Of a DNA stretch of 64,000 nucleotides, positions 45,204 through 56,899 are shown piece by piece. Source of the DNA: Eumeta japonica (lineage: Eukaryota; Arthropoda; Insecta; Lepidoptera; Psychidae); contig BGZK01000738.1 in assembly GCA_005406025.1 (NCBI GenBank), forward strand, positions 186,001-250,000, read 5' to 3'. The stretch's first letter is position 1; the number at the start of each line of letters is the position of its first letter. A program made the translations under genes and the position numbers. The notes below the pieces were generated by a model. It worked only from the letters and a program-made list of their open reading frames with translations, ran no database searches and was not told the DNA's origin.

Positions 45204-45300
45204 CATTTTATACCTCTTTTCTTAACCAACCAAATGGCACAAGGATTACTTGATCGTCAGCATAAAGAGGGCATTCGACAGGCAACTCGTTCATTTTTTG
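44735..45300 (-). mobile_element. RTE-type retrotransposon 3' part
   Basis: Reverse-strand reading gives CPLYADD-like motif C as 'CPLYADDQVILVPFG' (about 45270-45225). A deletion filled by a (TA)n tract follows, then VEQVKDFV, DHDR/RY, VNEVLFAIMNTKTVS-like sequence near 45060, and the end block KRLKDANEAREICK at about 44840-44800. Same family as the fossils at 32.7 and 51.3 kb. Dead copy. Confidence 0.72.
45162..45199. repeat. (TA)n microsatellite
   Basis: Uninterrupted TA array inside the RTE fossil, at the point where part of the RT coding sequence is missing. Confidence 0.95.
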
Positions 45301-45639
45301 TTTAACCTTTGCTGAAATGCCATGCCACTTTGCCATGGTTTTTAAGGTACTATTTCGGAATACCCCCAACCATTATCTTTCTTACTATTTTTTATACTTA
45401 CTTTCGTTCTCTTATTTACACCACATACCCTTTTTGCTTTGTCTGCTAAGCAGATTTCGTTACCTTCCACAATTTCTCAAATTTTAGACGTTCGTACTGT
45501 TTAATTTCACCCAAGCTATCTTTCAATCGCTCGATGAAATGTGCTTAGAACTTATTTTAATAGAATACAGCTTAAACATTCCAAAACCATTTGTCCATTT
45601 CCGAGAAATTAATGACCATATTTAAGAAAGACCTAAGTA
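45301..45639. other. Non-coding spacer
   Basis: I see nothing recognisable in it. Confidence 0.45.
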
Positions 45640-45960
45640 AGTGTTAGAGCCATACTGTGCCAACTTGGCTGCAGCACAAAAATGGGTCAGCTCGACCGTA
45701 GAAGTATTACTCTCACAAAATATGGATGTGAAGTAGCAACTTTCGTTTTTCGTTACTTCCAGTGAGTGAGAGTTCCGGCAGCCTACTCCCCCTCGCCCCT
45801 TTCATCAATTTGATCCTCTCCATTAAACATATTATTCCCTCTCAAGGGACCGGAAATGTACTGGTAAGTGCTTGGCTTATGAGTGTCCATGGTCGGCTAC
45901 CATCTACTCTCTGATGGCTCACCGCCAAAGAGGAGGTGAGCCATCAGCGAAAGTAAAGTT
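45640..45960 (+). mobile_element. SINE-like lepidopteran repeat, uninterrupted copy
   Basis: Runs from gccatactgtgccaacttgg and ctgcagcacaaaaatgggtc, through ttccagtgagtgagagttcc and gaccggaaatgtactggtaa, to gtccatggtcggctaccatc and gatggctcaccgccaaag. The ending holds an inverted duplication: ctgatggctcacc (45911) and ggtgagccatcag (45936). It serves as the reference for the split copy at 30478-31412. Confidence 0.72.
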
Positions 45961-46379
45961 TTTATAGTAATTTTTATAGTAGTAGTCAGAATAAGGTTTT
46001 ATAAAAAAGAACAGTAATTGATATGTATGGAATCTTTTCTTTTTTGAAATCATTTAAACATCACTTTTTTTTATATTTCATTCTTCTATAAAAGTAAATT
46101 AATTTTATTTATGGCAATAATAACATCTTCAGAATTGATTAGTGTATGACAATTTAACAAAATTACTTTACCAAGTGCCGTACTATATTATATTTATAAC
46201 AAATGAGTCCGTGAGAGTAATTGAACTTTATTTTCAGATTGTGTTAATTATTTTCTTCACTAAATAGATCATATCATTTCTGAGTCTCATTATAGAAAAG
46301 CCTCAATTCGACACTTGCATAATATCCCGATCGCTCGCGCTGAATATCTGAAACACCAGACCAATTTTTGTGGCGTCGT
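45961..46379. other. AT-rich spacer
   Basis: I see nothing in it. Confidence 0.5.
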
Positions 46380-46610
46380 AAACCCGAAAGATTTACAGGA
46401 CGGGCGTAGTTTTAACGAGGGCCGGTGTCCCCGGGCCGCGGGAATATAGTTTTACGGCAATCGCAAGTGCACCATTAAACAATTTTCGCCATCCGACCTC
46501 GAATCCTTTAAAGGGCTTACATTGTTTTTTATGGATATTAGGAAAAAGTACGCGGAAGGAAAGGAAATTTGGGGCTTGCTCCGCCACCGCGCGAAGGGCT
46601 CGAATGGATT
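46380..46610. promoter_or_regulatory. CpG-rich island, candidate cis-element
   Basis: GC-rich core at 46398-46445 (ccccgggccgcggg) with a balanced, unique-looking 3' half. Its position between mobile-element fragments and its composition suggest a retained non-coding element. Confidence 0.35.
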
Positions 46611-47097
46611 AGATTAGATTTATTTGTAAGTGAGTGCGGAAACGTTTCGTGCTAACATATAACTATATACGCAGCTGTTCATTTCATACATTTTAAGAGA
46701 TCATTTATATAAGTCGAATGCGTCTCTGTTGCTTTGTTTACTGCTCAAGTGATTATTTTTGTTTATTTGAATACAATTATTTTCAAATACAAAATGAACA
46801 AAATTTGTGTCTTTGAAAAATCGATATTCGATGTGATTTGGGGTTTCATTTTCAGATCGCCTATTTAAATTCATATTAATTGTTTGATAATTTGATCAAC
46901 ACGAAGAGTACATCGAAAACAAAACGCGCCTCCGCCCACAACTTCATGTGCATAGTACCGTTGGTCATATGCAACTAATTATCATTTCTGTTTAAATCGG
47001 TTATTCTCTGATATCTACACGCTCACAAATGTTATAGAATTTTTTCCTGAACAAAAAAAATGTGAGATTTCAAACTCCTTTAAGTATACGAATATTA
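46611..47097. other. AT-rich spacer
   Basis: I see nothing in it. Confidence 0.5.
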
Positions 47098-47189
47098 TAA
47101 GGTCACTGAAAAAAATCGTATTTTATATAAAAATTCAAAATTTTCATCATAATTTATTTAGATTTAATTATAACGTATATATGCCATTT

Positions 47190-48180
47190 AATTCAACAAC
47201 TTGTTGCCATTTTGAAGATAGCGGCATAATGCCATTGCAGCAGAAATTAAGTACTTCTAATAAAAAAACTACGTCAAATAATTTTGGTGTTAAAACTACT
47301 TTAAGAATTCTGAAGAGACCGAAGCAAATTAAAATCTGAGGGTTTGCACCCTCAGATTTTTATTTTGACTTTGACTTTGCAGTCAAGACTATATGTTGGA
47401 TGCATTAATACTGCCCAACCAAACTGTCTAAATATTTGCTGAATGGCTAAGAATGTATGTAGTCTGGCGTGATGGTAAAAAACCACACCCTTTCCGTTGA
47501 TCAATTCCGGCCATTTTTTCTCTACTTCTTGCTTAAGTCTCGTCGGCTATTGGCAGTAGAAATCCGAATTGATGGGTTTTCCCGACAATGATTCCCTTCC
47601 AATGTTACCACACACATAACATCAACTTATTGCGAGTTAGTCCGGGTTAGTCTGTGAAACTTTCATGCCTTTAGACCGTTATCTTCTTCACGTGTTCTGT
47701 TATAGACAATGCATTTATCATCAATATTTTTAAACATTTCGACTTCATTATGTTTTATTAGAGAATTCTAAATGAATACACGATTAATTAGATATATTTC
47801 AGAGAACTCGTTTGGGACCGAAGTACCGAGCTTTTTTGGACATCCAGCTTTTTTCAAATGCTTAAAACTGTTTTGTGGTCGATCTCCAGCTCTTCGATTA
47901 TATCATAGAACTAATATGTCGGTATTGGTCTCACTTTTTCCAAAATGGCATCGACTTTATCCGTAACAGGTCGACCAGAGCGAGGTTCATCTTTGATATC
48001 AAAGTCACCGGACTGAAAACGCTTGAACCAGCTTTGTGCTACTCTTACCGACACTGCATCACGTCCATTATCGTCACAAAGTATTTTCACGGCTTGTATA
48101 TTATTATTCCCTTTTTTGTAATAAAACTTCAAAATGTATCAAATTTCTACGTTAGATTCAGTATTATGTTGGACAGAAAA
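47190..48180 (-). pseudogene. mariner transposase, broken
   Basis: In coding order: KFYYKKGNNNIQAVKILCDD, VSVRVAQSWFKRFQSGDFDI and KDEPRSGRPVTDKVDAILEK are open from 48132 to 47911. Then come a second helix-turn-helix block (HISSYDIIEELEIDHKTVL, about 47900), a catalytic region with KGIIVGKTHQFGFL-like remains (about 47600) and VVFYHHARLHT near 47480, where the second catalytic Asp of 'HDNA' is lost. Next is LMHPTYSLD at 47410, an insertion, and then PSDF with the third Asp position. The start codon is also mutated. Stops and shifts make it inactive. Confidence 0.83.
47331..47360. repeat. 13-bp hairpin from a templated insertion
   Basis: aaaatctgagggt (47331-47343) and accctcagatttt (47348-47360) are exact reverse complements with a 4-base loop. 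The right-hand part of this pair in transposase sense is normal sequence (…PSD…). The left-hand part is an inverted copy of it placed in the middle of the 'SPDLAPSD' block. Confidence 0.85.
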
Positions 48181-48347
48181 ACAATAGAAAAATGGTGGGA
48201 CACCGTTTTTACTTTCATTTTTTTCTAAAATGCCAACTATTTGATGGTATAAAAACTAGCCTGATACAAACAGCACAACTAAAGAGATTTTAGTACAATT
48301 TTTTACTTACAAAATTAAAAAAAAAAAAAAACCTTTTCGCCGGCTAA

Positions 48348-49189
48348 ATGTTTGTTACTAGTAAGTAATATTATTACATGAAATTTACATTTCGTCAACT
48401 TGTTTTATGTATGTATAAAACCCAGCGTCTTTCACTCTGTTCGTCTGGTTGTCCTGTTTATAGGATTATAAGGTGCAAAATAGCATTAGAACTAGTAAAG
48501 GTTAGATAACTACAGACCGCTCATGGACACCCGTCTCGTTAATATGTTTCTTTTTTAATGGAGAACATCAGCTTGTTTGATTTTTCTATACAGTTGGTTA
48601 CGATAAGTAACCTAGGGTATTAATATTAACAATTTTAATCCATCATGCTAGAAAAAGATAGCACATTAGAAATATTCATTATTTTAATTAACCCTAGTAA
48701 AAAAATATCCTCATTTTTGTGTTTCCTTAAATAGAAAATATATTTTAAAATTATAATGTATTGAAAAAATAAAGATCTATTTACTCTTAAAACTTGAAAT
48801 TTTCACAATTCGATGTACTTGATATACAAAAAGTTTCAAATGGATAATATTTGTAACTACAACAAGCTTCTGATTTGATTCGTTTTTCGCTAGAAATCTT
48901 ATCAACATTAATAATATTATATTCTGACTTGAAAACTCTCTAATACATCCTTCTGTAATTGGCACCCATACAGAAGGACGTACTACGGAAGGAGAGAACA
49001 GACAATCCGTGCAAAAATTCTAAATTTTCGCATGAAAAAGGAACACGCACGCGTCGTAATTTTTAATTTTTTCTAAACTCCCACACGAGACTCGAACCCT
49101 GAAACGAGTAATTCGTGTAACCCTAAAAACAGAGACGGAGCACGTTCACGACGGTAATATTGTTTATACGCTCTCAATTTGATGGGACA
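48348..49189. other. AT-rich non-coding stretch
   Basis: Nothing recognised, apart from a small inverted repeat ccttctgtaattggc..acagaagg at about 48950-48976. Confidence 0.5.
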
Positions 49190-49500
49190 CTTACAGGCAG
49201 GTTTGTGCGCGCTTTTATTACACCCCTTTTATGATACAACTCGTAAAATTTAGGCGGAACATGGCCAGCGGCCCGGCCGGCGTCGCCCACCCCGGGAGGT
49301 ATATCAGAAGGTATCGGCGCACGCGTGCGGGCCGCGGCGCACGGGATCCCCTGAGAGATTTTCAAATATTCCCGGCGTCGGCTGCCTTCTCAAAGACATT
49401 GTTTAGAAAAATGCCTCCCCGGATTTTCGCCGCTGACGGGGAATTCTTTAAGGTGAAAACTCCCGCTTTGTGTAAAACGGCGGTATGAAAGGAAATCTTT
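49190..49500. promoter_or_regulatory. CpG-rich island, candidate cis-element
   Basis: Dense CpG core at 49262-49350, followed by a balanced region up to 49490 with repeated tttcaaatattcc/attttcgccgctgac-type unique sequence. Open frames on both strands lack any domain. Candidate regulatory element. Confidence 0.4.
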
Positions 49501-49834
49501 GTACGCGATACGCTTTTATAAATATTTTTTTCGCTCATCCTATTCTCGTTGTTAGTTTTTTTTTTGTCTAATAAAAACACCAGAAGGGCAGGTTTGCTTT
49601 ATCGATGTCGATGACTGTCAAATACATCTTCAGAGCGACAATATTTCTAAGTCACGAATACATTTTTATATAGTTAAGCAAAATTATACAAATAATAGGA
49701 GTTTCTTTTAAAATATGTGAAATATCTTCAATGCAATAAAGTATTTCCTTGATTGTACTAAAGTATACGGTATTCTATTAAATTACGAATTAAATTATAA
49801 ATCTATTAAAACCGATATTGAAACAGATACTAGA
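49501..49834. other. AT-rich spacer
   Basis: I see nothing in it. Confidence 0.5.
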
Positions 49835-50612
49835 TCCATGCTAATATTATAAGTCCGAAAGTGTATCTACATTTCTGTCTATTTGGCAGGAAGATAGTTT
49901 AAACGGATTTTGCTGATTGATACAAGCACTGTAATCCCTATAAAAGGGCTCCAGTAATTGTGCCAGAATAAACGTACACTTGACAACTGCAGGGGTGTCA
50001 AACATGATGGCATGATTTGAAAAAGTATGAGTGCTAAATAAGAATGGATGAGTTGTCTGTCTAATGCCTCCTGTACACCGACGACCTAGTAATCCTTGCG
50101 CCGTCGACGTTCGGGTTGCATGAGATGGTAAATAAAATTAATGATAATGATGAAATTTAGCACACAGATAGGACAATTTTCTGGTAATATGCTTATTTCA
50201 ATTTTTTTTATTAAAGCAGATATGGACAATAATTCACAAGAAACGGGAATTGAAATCGAAAGCGGGATCGATATCAGAATCGATAACGTAATTAAATGAG
50301 ATCTCATTGTTCAAGTGATAACAATCGAGATCCTAATTATGATCACGGTTTCAAACCAGAACTATGTTCCCTCGTTTCAATTTTCATCAAATTATTCCAG
50401 AGAAACACATGCTCTTACACCGATAACACATTTACTACCATTGAATTATTTTATTATGAAATATATGTATTTATTATGAAATCGTTTCTGCTCTTGATCT
50501 CGATCCCGATACTGCTAAAGGTTTCGATTCTGAACCGATATTAATTTTAATCTTCCGATGGACATTAATGCTGCCACCGCTCTATGTTTACGCGAGCGAA
50601 GCCGCAGGCTAG
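49835..50612 (+). mobile_element. Helitron-type element carrying an RTE fragment
   Basis: 5' end TCcatgctaatattataagt then ccgaaagtgtatctac at 49835, and 3' end cgcgagcgaagccgcagg then CTAG at 50609-50612, fit the TC...CTRR layout of Helitrons with a GC-rich stem before the end. Between them lie an RTE-type RT fragment (49985-50150) and gatcgatatcagaatcgata-type low-complexity sequence. The two ends may belong to one element or to two partial ones; the pairing is inferred. Confidence 0.5.
49985..50150 (+). pseudogene. RTE-type RT fragment
   Basis: Aligns by eye to 33190-33370: gcaggggtgtcaaacatgat, tttgaaaaagtatgagtg, atggatgagttgtctgtcta, cctgtacaccgacgacctag and taatccttgcgccgtcgacg. In protein terms it spans motif B to motif C (YTDD in place of YADD), with a deletion of about 50 bases relative to the 33-kb copy. 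Confidence 0.75.
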
Positions 50613-51254
50613 CTATACTAAAACCTAGCTAAATAATGTAGTTTTCAAATTGAAAAAGAATAATGGAAATCCGATAACTAGTTCTTGAACTAAAAACGCT
50701 GTAGTGATTTTTCTTCAACTATGATGCACTAAAATTTTAAATGCTAAAACGTTTTTTTACAAGCATAACTATACTAAAACCTAACCTGGGAAATCATTTC
50801 TATATTAATTAAATAATTATGTGAATTATTTTTCAGAGCTATAAGCTTACGAACGGAAAGTCAAAGAAATGTTGTGTTATTCTCACAGGGTATTGTTTCG
50901 AACTGCGCTCGTAAGCAAATTACATCAGACGTATAAAATAAATCCTTTAACATAAACAGTACTCAAAAATAATGCTCTACAAACAATTCCCTCCATGCCC
51001 CATGCTTTCCCTCCGTAGTCATTTTCCACACGTGGTTAGGTTAATCCACAAGGAGCCATCAAACACAGATCCTTCGAGATTTATTGGTCTGGCGTTGACC
51101 AAAGCCAACGACGATGCCGGGATGTTGACTTTATCCTATCAGAAAGATTATCTGAATTTGTAAACGGTTACGAATGTACACATCCAAATGTAAATCCAAT
51201 CCTATCTCCTCTGGTACATAGTTAAAATTGGACTGACACAGATTTTTATTTTAG
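50613..51254. other. Non-coding stretch
   Basis: Nothing recognised. Confidence 0.45.
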
Positions 51255-52390
51255 GCGTGTACGTCTTAGATATGTCCAAACCGCTCGAGAAGGGGGAAGA
51301 GTTATTAGTGAAAGAGGTATTAGTGAAATGTGACAGAAACAAAAGGATCGTAATCTTAGGTGATTTTAATGGTTGGGTGGAGCGGGATTTACAACGAGAC
51401 AGATATAAGAAAATCTTAGGTGAATTTTGAGATGAAAAAGTGAATGATAATGGTCATTGCCTTCTACTGTGTCAAGAATTAGAATTGTGTGTGACAAGCA
51501 CTGTGTTTGATACACTCTACTTGATGGAGGAGAAGACAAAAGCATGATAGAGCATGATAAACTTTATAATTATGGATGATCGCTTGAGAAGCAAAGTTGA
51601 GAATTGCGAGAGTGTACCATGGCGTTAACGTGGGTACAGACCACTTCTTAATGGTCTGTCAAATTAAGGCTTTATGCCAGCATTGGCGAAACCATGCGAA
51701 AATGGTCACTACAGAGCTAGACGAATAAAAGTTGGTAAGCTTCAGGGTCAGAATGTAAGATATGAGTATGTAGAGCAATTGAAAGTTAATTTGGATGAAA
51801 CCAAATAGTATGAATGTCTAGAACTAGACGAATTATGAAAGATGACGAAATTCGTATTTGTAAAAAAGTTATGTGGAGTGCATAAGCATAAGTGCATAGA
51901 AATGGAAACGTAATTACGATAGATCAAATTATGGAAGCACTAAAACGTACGCAAGTTGAAAAAGCTGCCGGATATGACAGGGTTGCGTCAGAGATGCTGA
52001 GGAGCGGTGGGAGTATAGTGGCTAGCCTGCTGTACCAGGTCTTTAATAACTGCTTAAAAGACCTTAGAGCACCTAATGACCGGTACAAAGTCGTAATTGT
52101 ATCCCTTTATAAAGGAAAAGGCTCACGGCAGGTTTGGACAAGTTACCACCCTATAAGCTTCCTTAGCGTCGTTGACAAATTGTATGCGAAAATCATTTTT
52201 GGACGAGTAGTAAATGAGACTGAAAACAATATTTAGGACGTACAAGCGGGATTTCGAAAAGCATCGGTTATATGGACCAAATTTTTTCTCTGCAAACTAT
52301 TGCGAAAAATTTTGGCTAAAAGGTTTTCTGTAGTTTCGCAAATCTGAAAAAAGCTTATGATAAAATGAAAAGAAATGATCTAAACTACAC
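51255..52390 (+). mobile_element. RTE-type retrotransposon fossil
   Basis: Carries the end of the endonuclease domain (GVYVLDMSKPLEKGEELL at 51255, then RIVILGDFNGWVERD near 51345, with the GDFN catalytic block), the linker, and the first half of RT in an open piece of 114 codons from 51892 (EKAAGYDRVASEML, KVVIVSLYKGKG, YHPISFLSVVDKLYAKIIF). After a stop it continues brokenly (DVQAGFRK, KKLMIK for motif A, where the Asp context is lost) and ends near 52390. Compared with the 32.7-kb copy it keeps the upstream half and lacks the downstream half. Together they outline the family. Dead copy. Confidence 0.85.
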
Positions 52391-53130
52391 ATGTTCGAGA
52401 AGTTCTGGTGCTACTTATTATAACTGTGGGTTTCAGGATATGTTTCTTCTCCTTTTCTGCGTTTTCTTTTAATCTTATTTCAATTATCAAACTCTGATAG
52501 GGTCATTATGTTACAATATGTAAGAATACTCATGGGTGACCCTAAACAAAGAAGATTTTAAAGAGTAGTGATTCACTTTCATTATTATCTAATTAAAGCC
52601 TCAAACAGTATTTTATTATTATTTCGATATTATACATTACTGAAAACTTTCTAAATAATTAATATGTACTGTTTTCGTATATTGTCATTTGCAACACCAG
52701 AGTTCTGTGTGCAACTCAAAATTAGGAAATGTTTTCGAATTCGAATTTTACCCGCAGCTTTGCTTGTGTACATCAAATTTAAATATTGTTATCTAGTGTC
52801 AGTTTCAATAGCAGCCTCGGCCTTAGTATCTGCAAGTATCTGCTTTTAAAACGTTGTCAGATACACATTGGTAGAAGGAGTTATTAATCTAGTTTACGAT
52901 CCCACCTAACGATACCACCTGAAACACGATCTCAAATCACGACCTCGTAATTAATGTCTCCAGTCGCTATATTCTCTTCCAAAATAATTGTGTTTAAGGA
53001 ATGAAAAGGATCTTATGCTTATTGGTAATTTTCAAGCTAAATCTCTACTAATTTTCCAAATTACTAGTTCACTAGTTTAACGGTGAAATCATATCAAACG
53101 GATAGACAGAGAGAGATACTCATTTTCAGA
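52391..53130. other. AT-rich stretch
   Basis: No gene recognised. aattttacccgcagctttgc at about 52745 resembles the reverse complement of a Helitron-type end, so a worn inverse copy may lie here. Confidence 0.4.
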
Positions 53131-53132
53131 TG

Positions 53133-53217
53133 TAAAATATTAATGCCTGTAAAGGCATTAATATTTTAAATCTCAAAAATTACACACGTAAAATAATTCA
53201 CGTGTGTAATTTTTGAG
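53133..53217. repeat. Two adjacent perfect hairpins
   Basis: Hairpin 1: taaaatattaatgcc (53133-53147) with 53154-53168, 6-base loop. Hairpin 2: ctcaaaaattacacacgt (53172-53189) with 53200-53217, 10-base loop. Only three bases separate them. Both have exact complementarity. Confidence 0.92.
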
Positions 53218-53319
53218 TATTGTCGAAAAGATTTTACTACGTTTAAGATTAACGTAAAATGTGCGTCATGTCATTAAATTTTTAATCAATACACTAAACA
53301 CAATCAATCTCATTGTAAA

Positions 53320-53690
53320 TCTTCCGACGCGTACGCATTAGTATTTAGATCTGTTGAGCGAAATAACCCTAGAGGCGGTAAACGTTGCTCAATATGCGTC
53401 TCAGCCGTATGGAACACCGCAAATTCTGTTTACCCAGTGACGCTCGGCAATAAACAAACATGTCTCGAAGCGGGAGGGACTCGTTTAATTAAGATAAGTT
53501 TGTACGAGAAATTAATGTGCGCCCGTGTGAATGAATGAGGCGCAATTGACGAAGCGATGCGACACACGCGCCGCTCGCGCCCCCGCACACGGCCAGTCCG
53601 GATCGGCCGTCAGTCCGTTATTGATGTGTCGCCAGATTTAAGCGCGCCGAAAAAATATCGTTTATATACCCTTAAAGCCAATTATTCGAC
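53320..53690. promoter_or_regulatory. CpG-rich island, candidate cis-element
   Basis: Long balanced to CpG-rich block, densest at 53555-53620, with unique-looking flanks. It contains a forkhead-like site in caataaacaaacatg at about 53450 and cgttattgatgtgtcgcc near 53618. Candidate enhancer; no gene frame. Confidence 0.4.
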
Positions 53691-54639
53691 TTGATATAGA
53701 TGTCACTATTTAAATGTTCGTGTTTTTTTTTTCAGTAAATATTTACCCGTCAGATACTGACAACACGCGGAGCCGAGCGTAGTGAATGCTCTTTTTCATG
53801 TTGTGAAAGTGTTTTTTTTTTTCAATATGCAATTAAATTAATTTTCATTGTTATTAAGGGGCTTTAATACTTTAATTATATTATAAAGTGATATCTAACG
53901 GTTTACAGTGCAATTCTGTTAAATTTCTAATTTCATAAATTACTTTTAATTACCTAATAGAAGTGGAGTATCGTATATAAACTATAAGATTTATATGCCA
54001 TACTCAACCGAGTACAACATTTTGTAAATGTAACAGTCGGCCAAATAGTATCTCCTTCACTTATGTATTATTTATAATTATTTCATGAGATTATAAAAAT
54101 ACAAACATCATATAGATTATTTTAAAAACGTGTAAGTCACACACGGTAGATTACAATGCCTTTCAGACTTGAATTTTAATTCTTACAAGCCAACCGTTTT
54201 CAGCCAACACACGAAGCCAAACTTCGATTTTAAATACCAAAAGCCGATCTCACTGTATCTTTCGTACAACTTCTTCGGTTTCCTATAAATGTATTGCTTC
54301 TGTTTTTATTTTTTGTCAAGTTTTATTTACCCCACTTTCGAGACATACTCATCAACTATGTTTTTATTTCATATTTAAGTACTTGTAATGGACTGACACG
54401 AACCAACACATTGACGGCGTCCGCGACTGAACCGCGGCTTAATGTGCTCTTCGTGGAACTGAGCGAGCGGTTCATTTTGACTTTTGTTAAAAAAAAAATC
54501 CTAGATCAGTTCGCCCGTGATCGAGATGGAATCCAGTGCCTTTTAGTCTGCATCCGATATCGGCTCCTTACAACTGATTTACCACCGCTCTGCGTATAAA
54601 TAGACAATTAGCCGGATCTCCTGAAATGAGTTACGACAC
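53691..54639. other. Non-coding stretch
   Basis: No gene. About 54400-54560 is of balanced composition with a 101-codon frame without a domain. A TATA-like tataaata at 54594 lacks a matching initiator 25-35 bases on. Confidence 0.45.
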
Positions 54640-54800
54640 CGATTGAAGTCAACTCGATTGATGGTACGAAGTTGCCCTCGCAAGGAGCTCGCGTCGACGG
54701 CGCGGGAGCGAGCGGGACGGCCGGCCGTACGCCACCTGGCAACGTCGCGCACGTACATATTTATCTAGCCGCGTTCACAACATTCTCATTAGGTGAGAGC
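54640..54800. promoter_or_regulatory. CpG-rich island, candidate cis-element
   Basis: CpG-dense core at 54685-54765, flanked by unique-looking sequence. Together with the 53.3-kb block it forms the densest island pair in the window. Confidence 0.35.
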
Positions 54801-55011
54801 ATCCTCGCAAAGTGGAAATATTAATTTTAGTTGCGGGTGATATTAATGTTATATGAGTAAATTATGTCGACTCGGCAATACGTCGTATGTGCAATTATCG
54901 TAATTACATGTGTCCTCACAGTCAAGAGCACGCAAAATTATAAGGCTGCGATGGTTAAATAGTTATCCACGGATTATTTCTATTTTATCGTTTTATGATA
55001 TACTTTCCTAT
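54801..55011. other. Non-coding spacer
   Basis: I see nothing in it. Confidence 0.5.
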
Positions 55012-55393
55012 TCATACTAATATTATAAATCCAAAATAGCTATGTCTATTTGCCCGCTACCTTTTCACGGCTAAACAACTGAACGAACCGGTTGTTGTGA
55101 AATTTGATACATGTGGTGATTTTCTTGTAACTTGTCCATGGTTAAATCGACTAAAATAAAACTTCATATATAAATAGGCCACAAGATTAGATAAAATTAA
55201 AGCTACTGTCTCCATCTCTGTGTCGGTTTGTCTGTATACTTTCCTTGAACTCGACAATGGCATAACCATTGGATAGGATGAGGAAAATAAGGATTGTAAA
55301 ATAGAAAGGGTGTAGAAATACAAATCAGAAGATGAGTTAAAATTGCAATTAAGATTCTGTATCCACGCGGACGTAGAAGACGGCGAAAGCTAA
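55012..55393 (+). mobile_element. Short Helitron-type non-autonomous element
   Basis: Starts TCatactaatattataaat (55012) with the usual tatgtctatttgcccgctac and cttttcacggctaaacaact, and ends tatccacgcggacgtagaag then acggcgaaagCTAA (55393). This is the complete layout of the common lepidopteran Helitron-type repeat: TC start, hairpin-forming GC-rich part and CTRR end. About 382 bp, no coding capacity, mobilised in trans if at all. Confidence 0.75.
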
Positions 55394-56639
55394 TAGGAGA
55401 GATAAATTATTGAAACAGCAAAACTTAATTCATGCAGTGACGTTGCAATTTATAACTGTGATTTTTTAAACCGTTTCCTATGTTCAATACTGCTGGTGAA
55501 ATGTAAGTGTCAGTCGTCATTCTCATAAGTCAAACTCGTGAATCATGAAACTACGATAAGGAAAAAATCCCATTACCGATCAGTACGTGTAAATCATTAT
55601 TAATTAAAACATTTTTTATAGTAAACACCAAATGTTCTACCGGCCAATGAAATCATTATATTACCTAAAATCCAAAAATATTTGTCTCCTCTTCCTCTCA
55701 TATAACTTGCAGATTTATTGATTATATATCCGCTATTAAAATATACGACTTCCGGTATGAATCCTCGTAGCGTACCATTCCCATTAATACCATTACTGAT
55801 ATTTGTGTACAAAATTTCTGTTCTTACATGTACAATCATCGATGTACTATAATCAATTTTTGAACGACTTCAAAAAATTTGGAGGTTTTCATTCGACTGT
55901 ATTTTTTGTTTGTATGCCACGTGATATCTTCATCAATTGCGAATTGATTTCAAAGCATGTTTTTTTTTTTGTTTGAAAAGGTATGCTCCTTGGTCATCCC
56001 GTTGACACAATGCAATATCTGATAATGGAATCCTAGAGGAAGGCGAAGGATATCCTTTAATTATTATAAGCACTTATAATGTATTTGAGCTCTTCTCCTA
56101 GTTATTCTGAGGTCTGGATCTGGGAGTCATCATCTTGTGCTGCAAAGCTGATGAAAGAAGTTACAGCCCTCCTTATTGATTATAAATTAAGGGATAATAC
56201 TGGGAATTCACGAGCGTACTTGTCCGCAAATACAGTCCACTTGAATAATTAATATATCCGCAAAAAAAAAGGGAGTGGTGAATACCATAATTGCTCATGC
56301 GCCCTCAAACTCTTGCGAGGCAATATTTGCCACTCCAGTATTATTATTAGTTAACATGGTTATTCTATCTGCTAAAATTCATAATTATTTATGTCATTAA
56401 CGTTTATAACAATTATTATTTACAGTAACTAATTGTTAATTATTTTATATGAAATATGGTGTGTTTTATAAATTATGTATCATGTTACATACATTTTACG
56501 ATTGCATTGTAAAAATTGCAATACTTAAAGTTTATTTGATTTATGTCACGTTTCGGACCTTTTCAAACATATATTCAAAAGTTTATTTTTTTTACGTATT
56601 ATAAACAACCTTACAAACTGTAACAATCATGGGGTACTT
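55394..56639. other. AT-rich non-coding stretch
   Basis: I see nothing in it. Confidence 0.5.
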
Positions 56640-56899
56640 GGTGAAAGTACATATTTAATGTTTCCAATAATCGTACTTTTTTTTGATATTTCTAAAAAAA
56701 TATTTTTTTCCTAATGTTATTGATTTTCAAAACTGCTTCCATTTCCAGTAGGTAAACTTTGTTGTCAATATCATTAGAAATCCAAAGAAAAAAAATCATT
56801 AATTACTTTATTTTACAATAATCATACCTAACTGGGTACTATCATTTTCATTTATAATGAATAACTGTACCGGACTATTAATGAAATTAATCTTGGGTC

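Larger units (their letters stand above)
47098..48347 (-). mobile_element. Full-length but decayed mariner element
   Basis: About 1250 bp on the reverse strand. The 3' terminus taaggtcactgaaaaaaat lies at 47098 after a TA (47096-47097); the 5' terminus, ttagccggcgaaaagg on the reverse strand, ends at 48347. Both ends align with the termini of the 25791-26620 element, and so do the 5' leader (ctctttagttgtgctgtttg) and the last 200 bases. It is the longer reference copy that shows what the 26-kb copy has lost. The TA at the 5' end is not preserved. Confidence 0.85.

Noticed and set aside
47875..48228. 117-codon top-strand frame
   Set aside because: It is the antisense shadow of the mariner transposase read on the reverse strand.
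54590..54640. TATA-like tataaata upstream of the 54.6-kb CpG island
   Set aside because: No initiator at the right distance and no downstream open frame; too weak for a promoter call.
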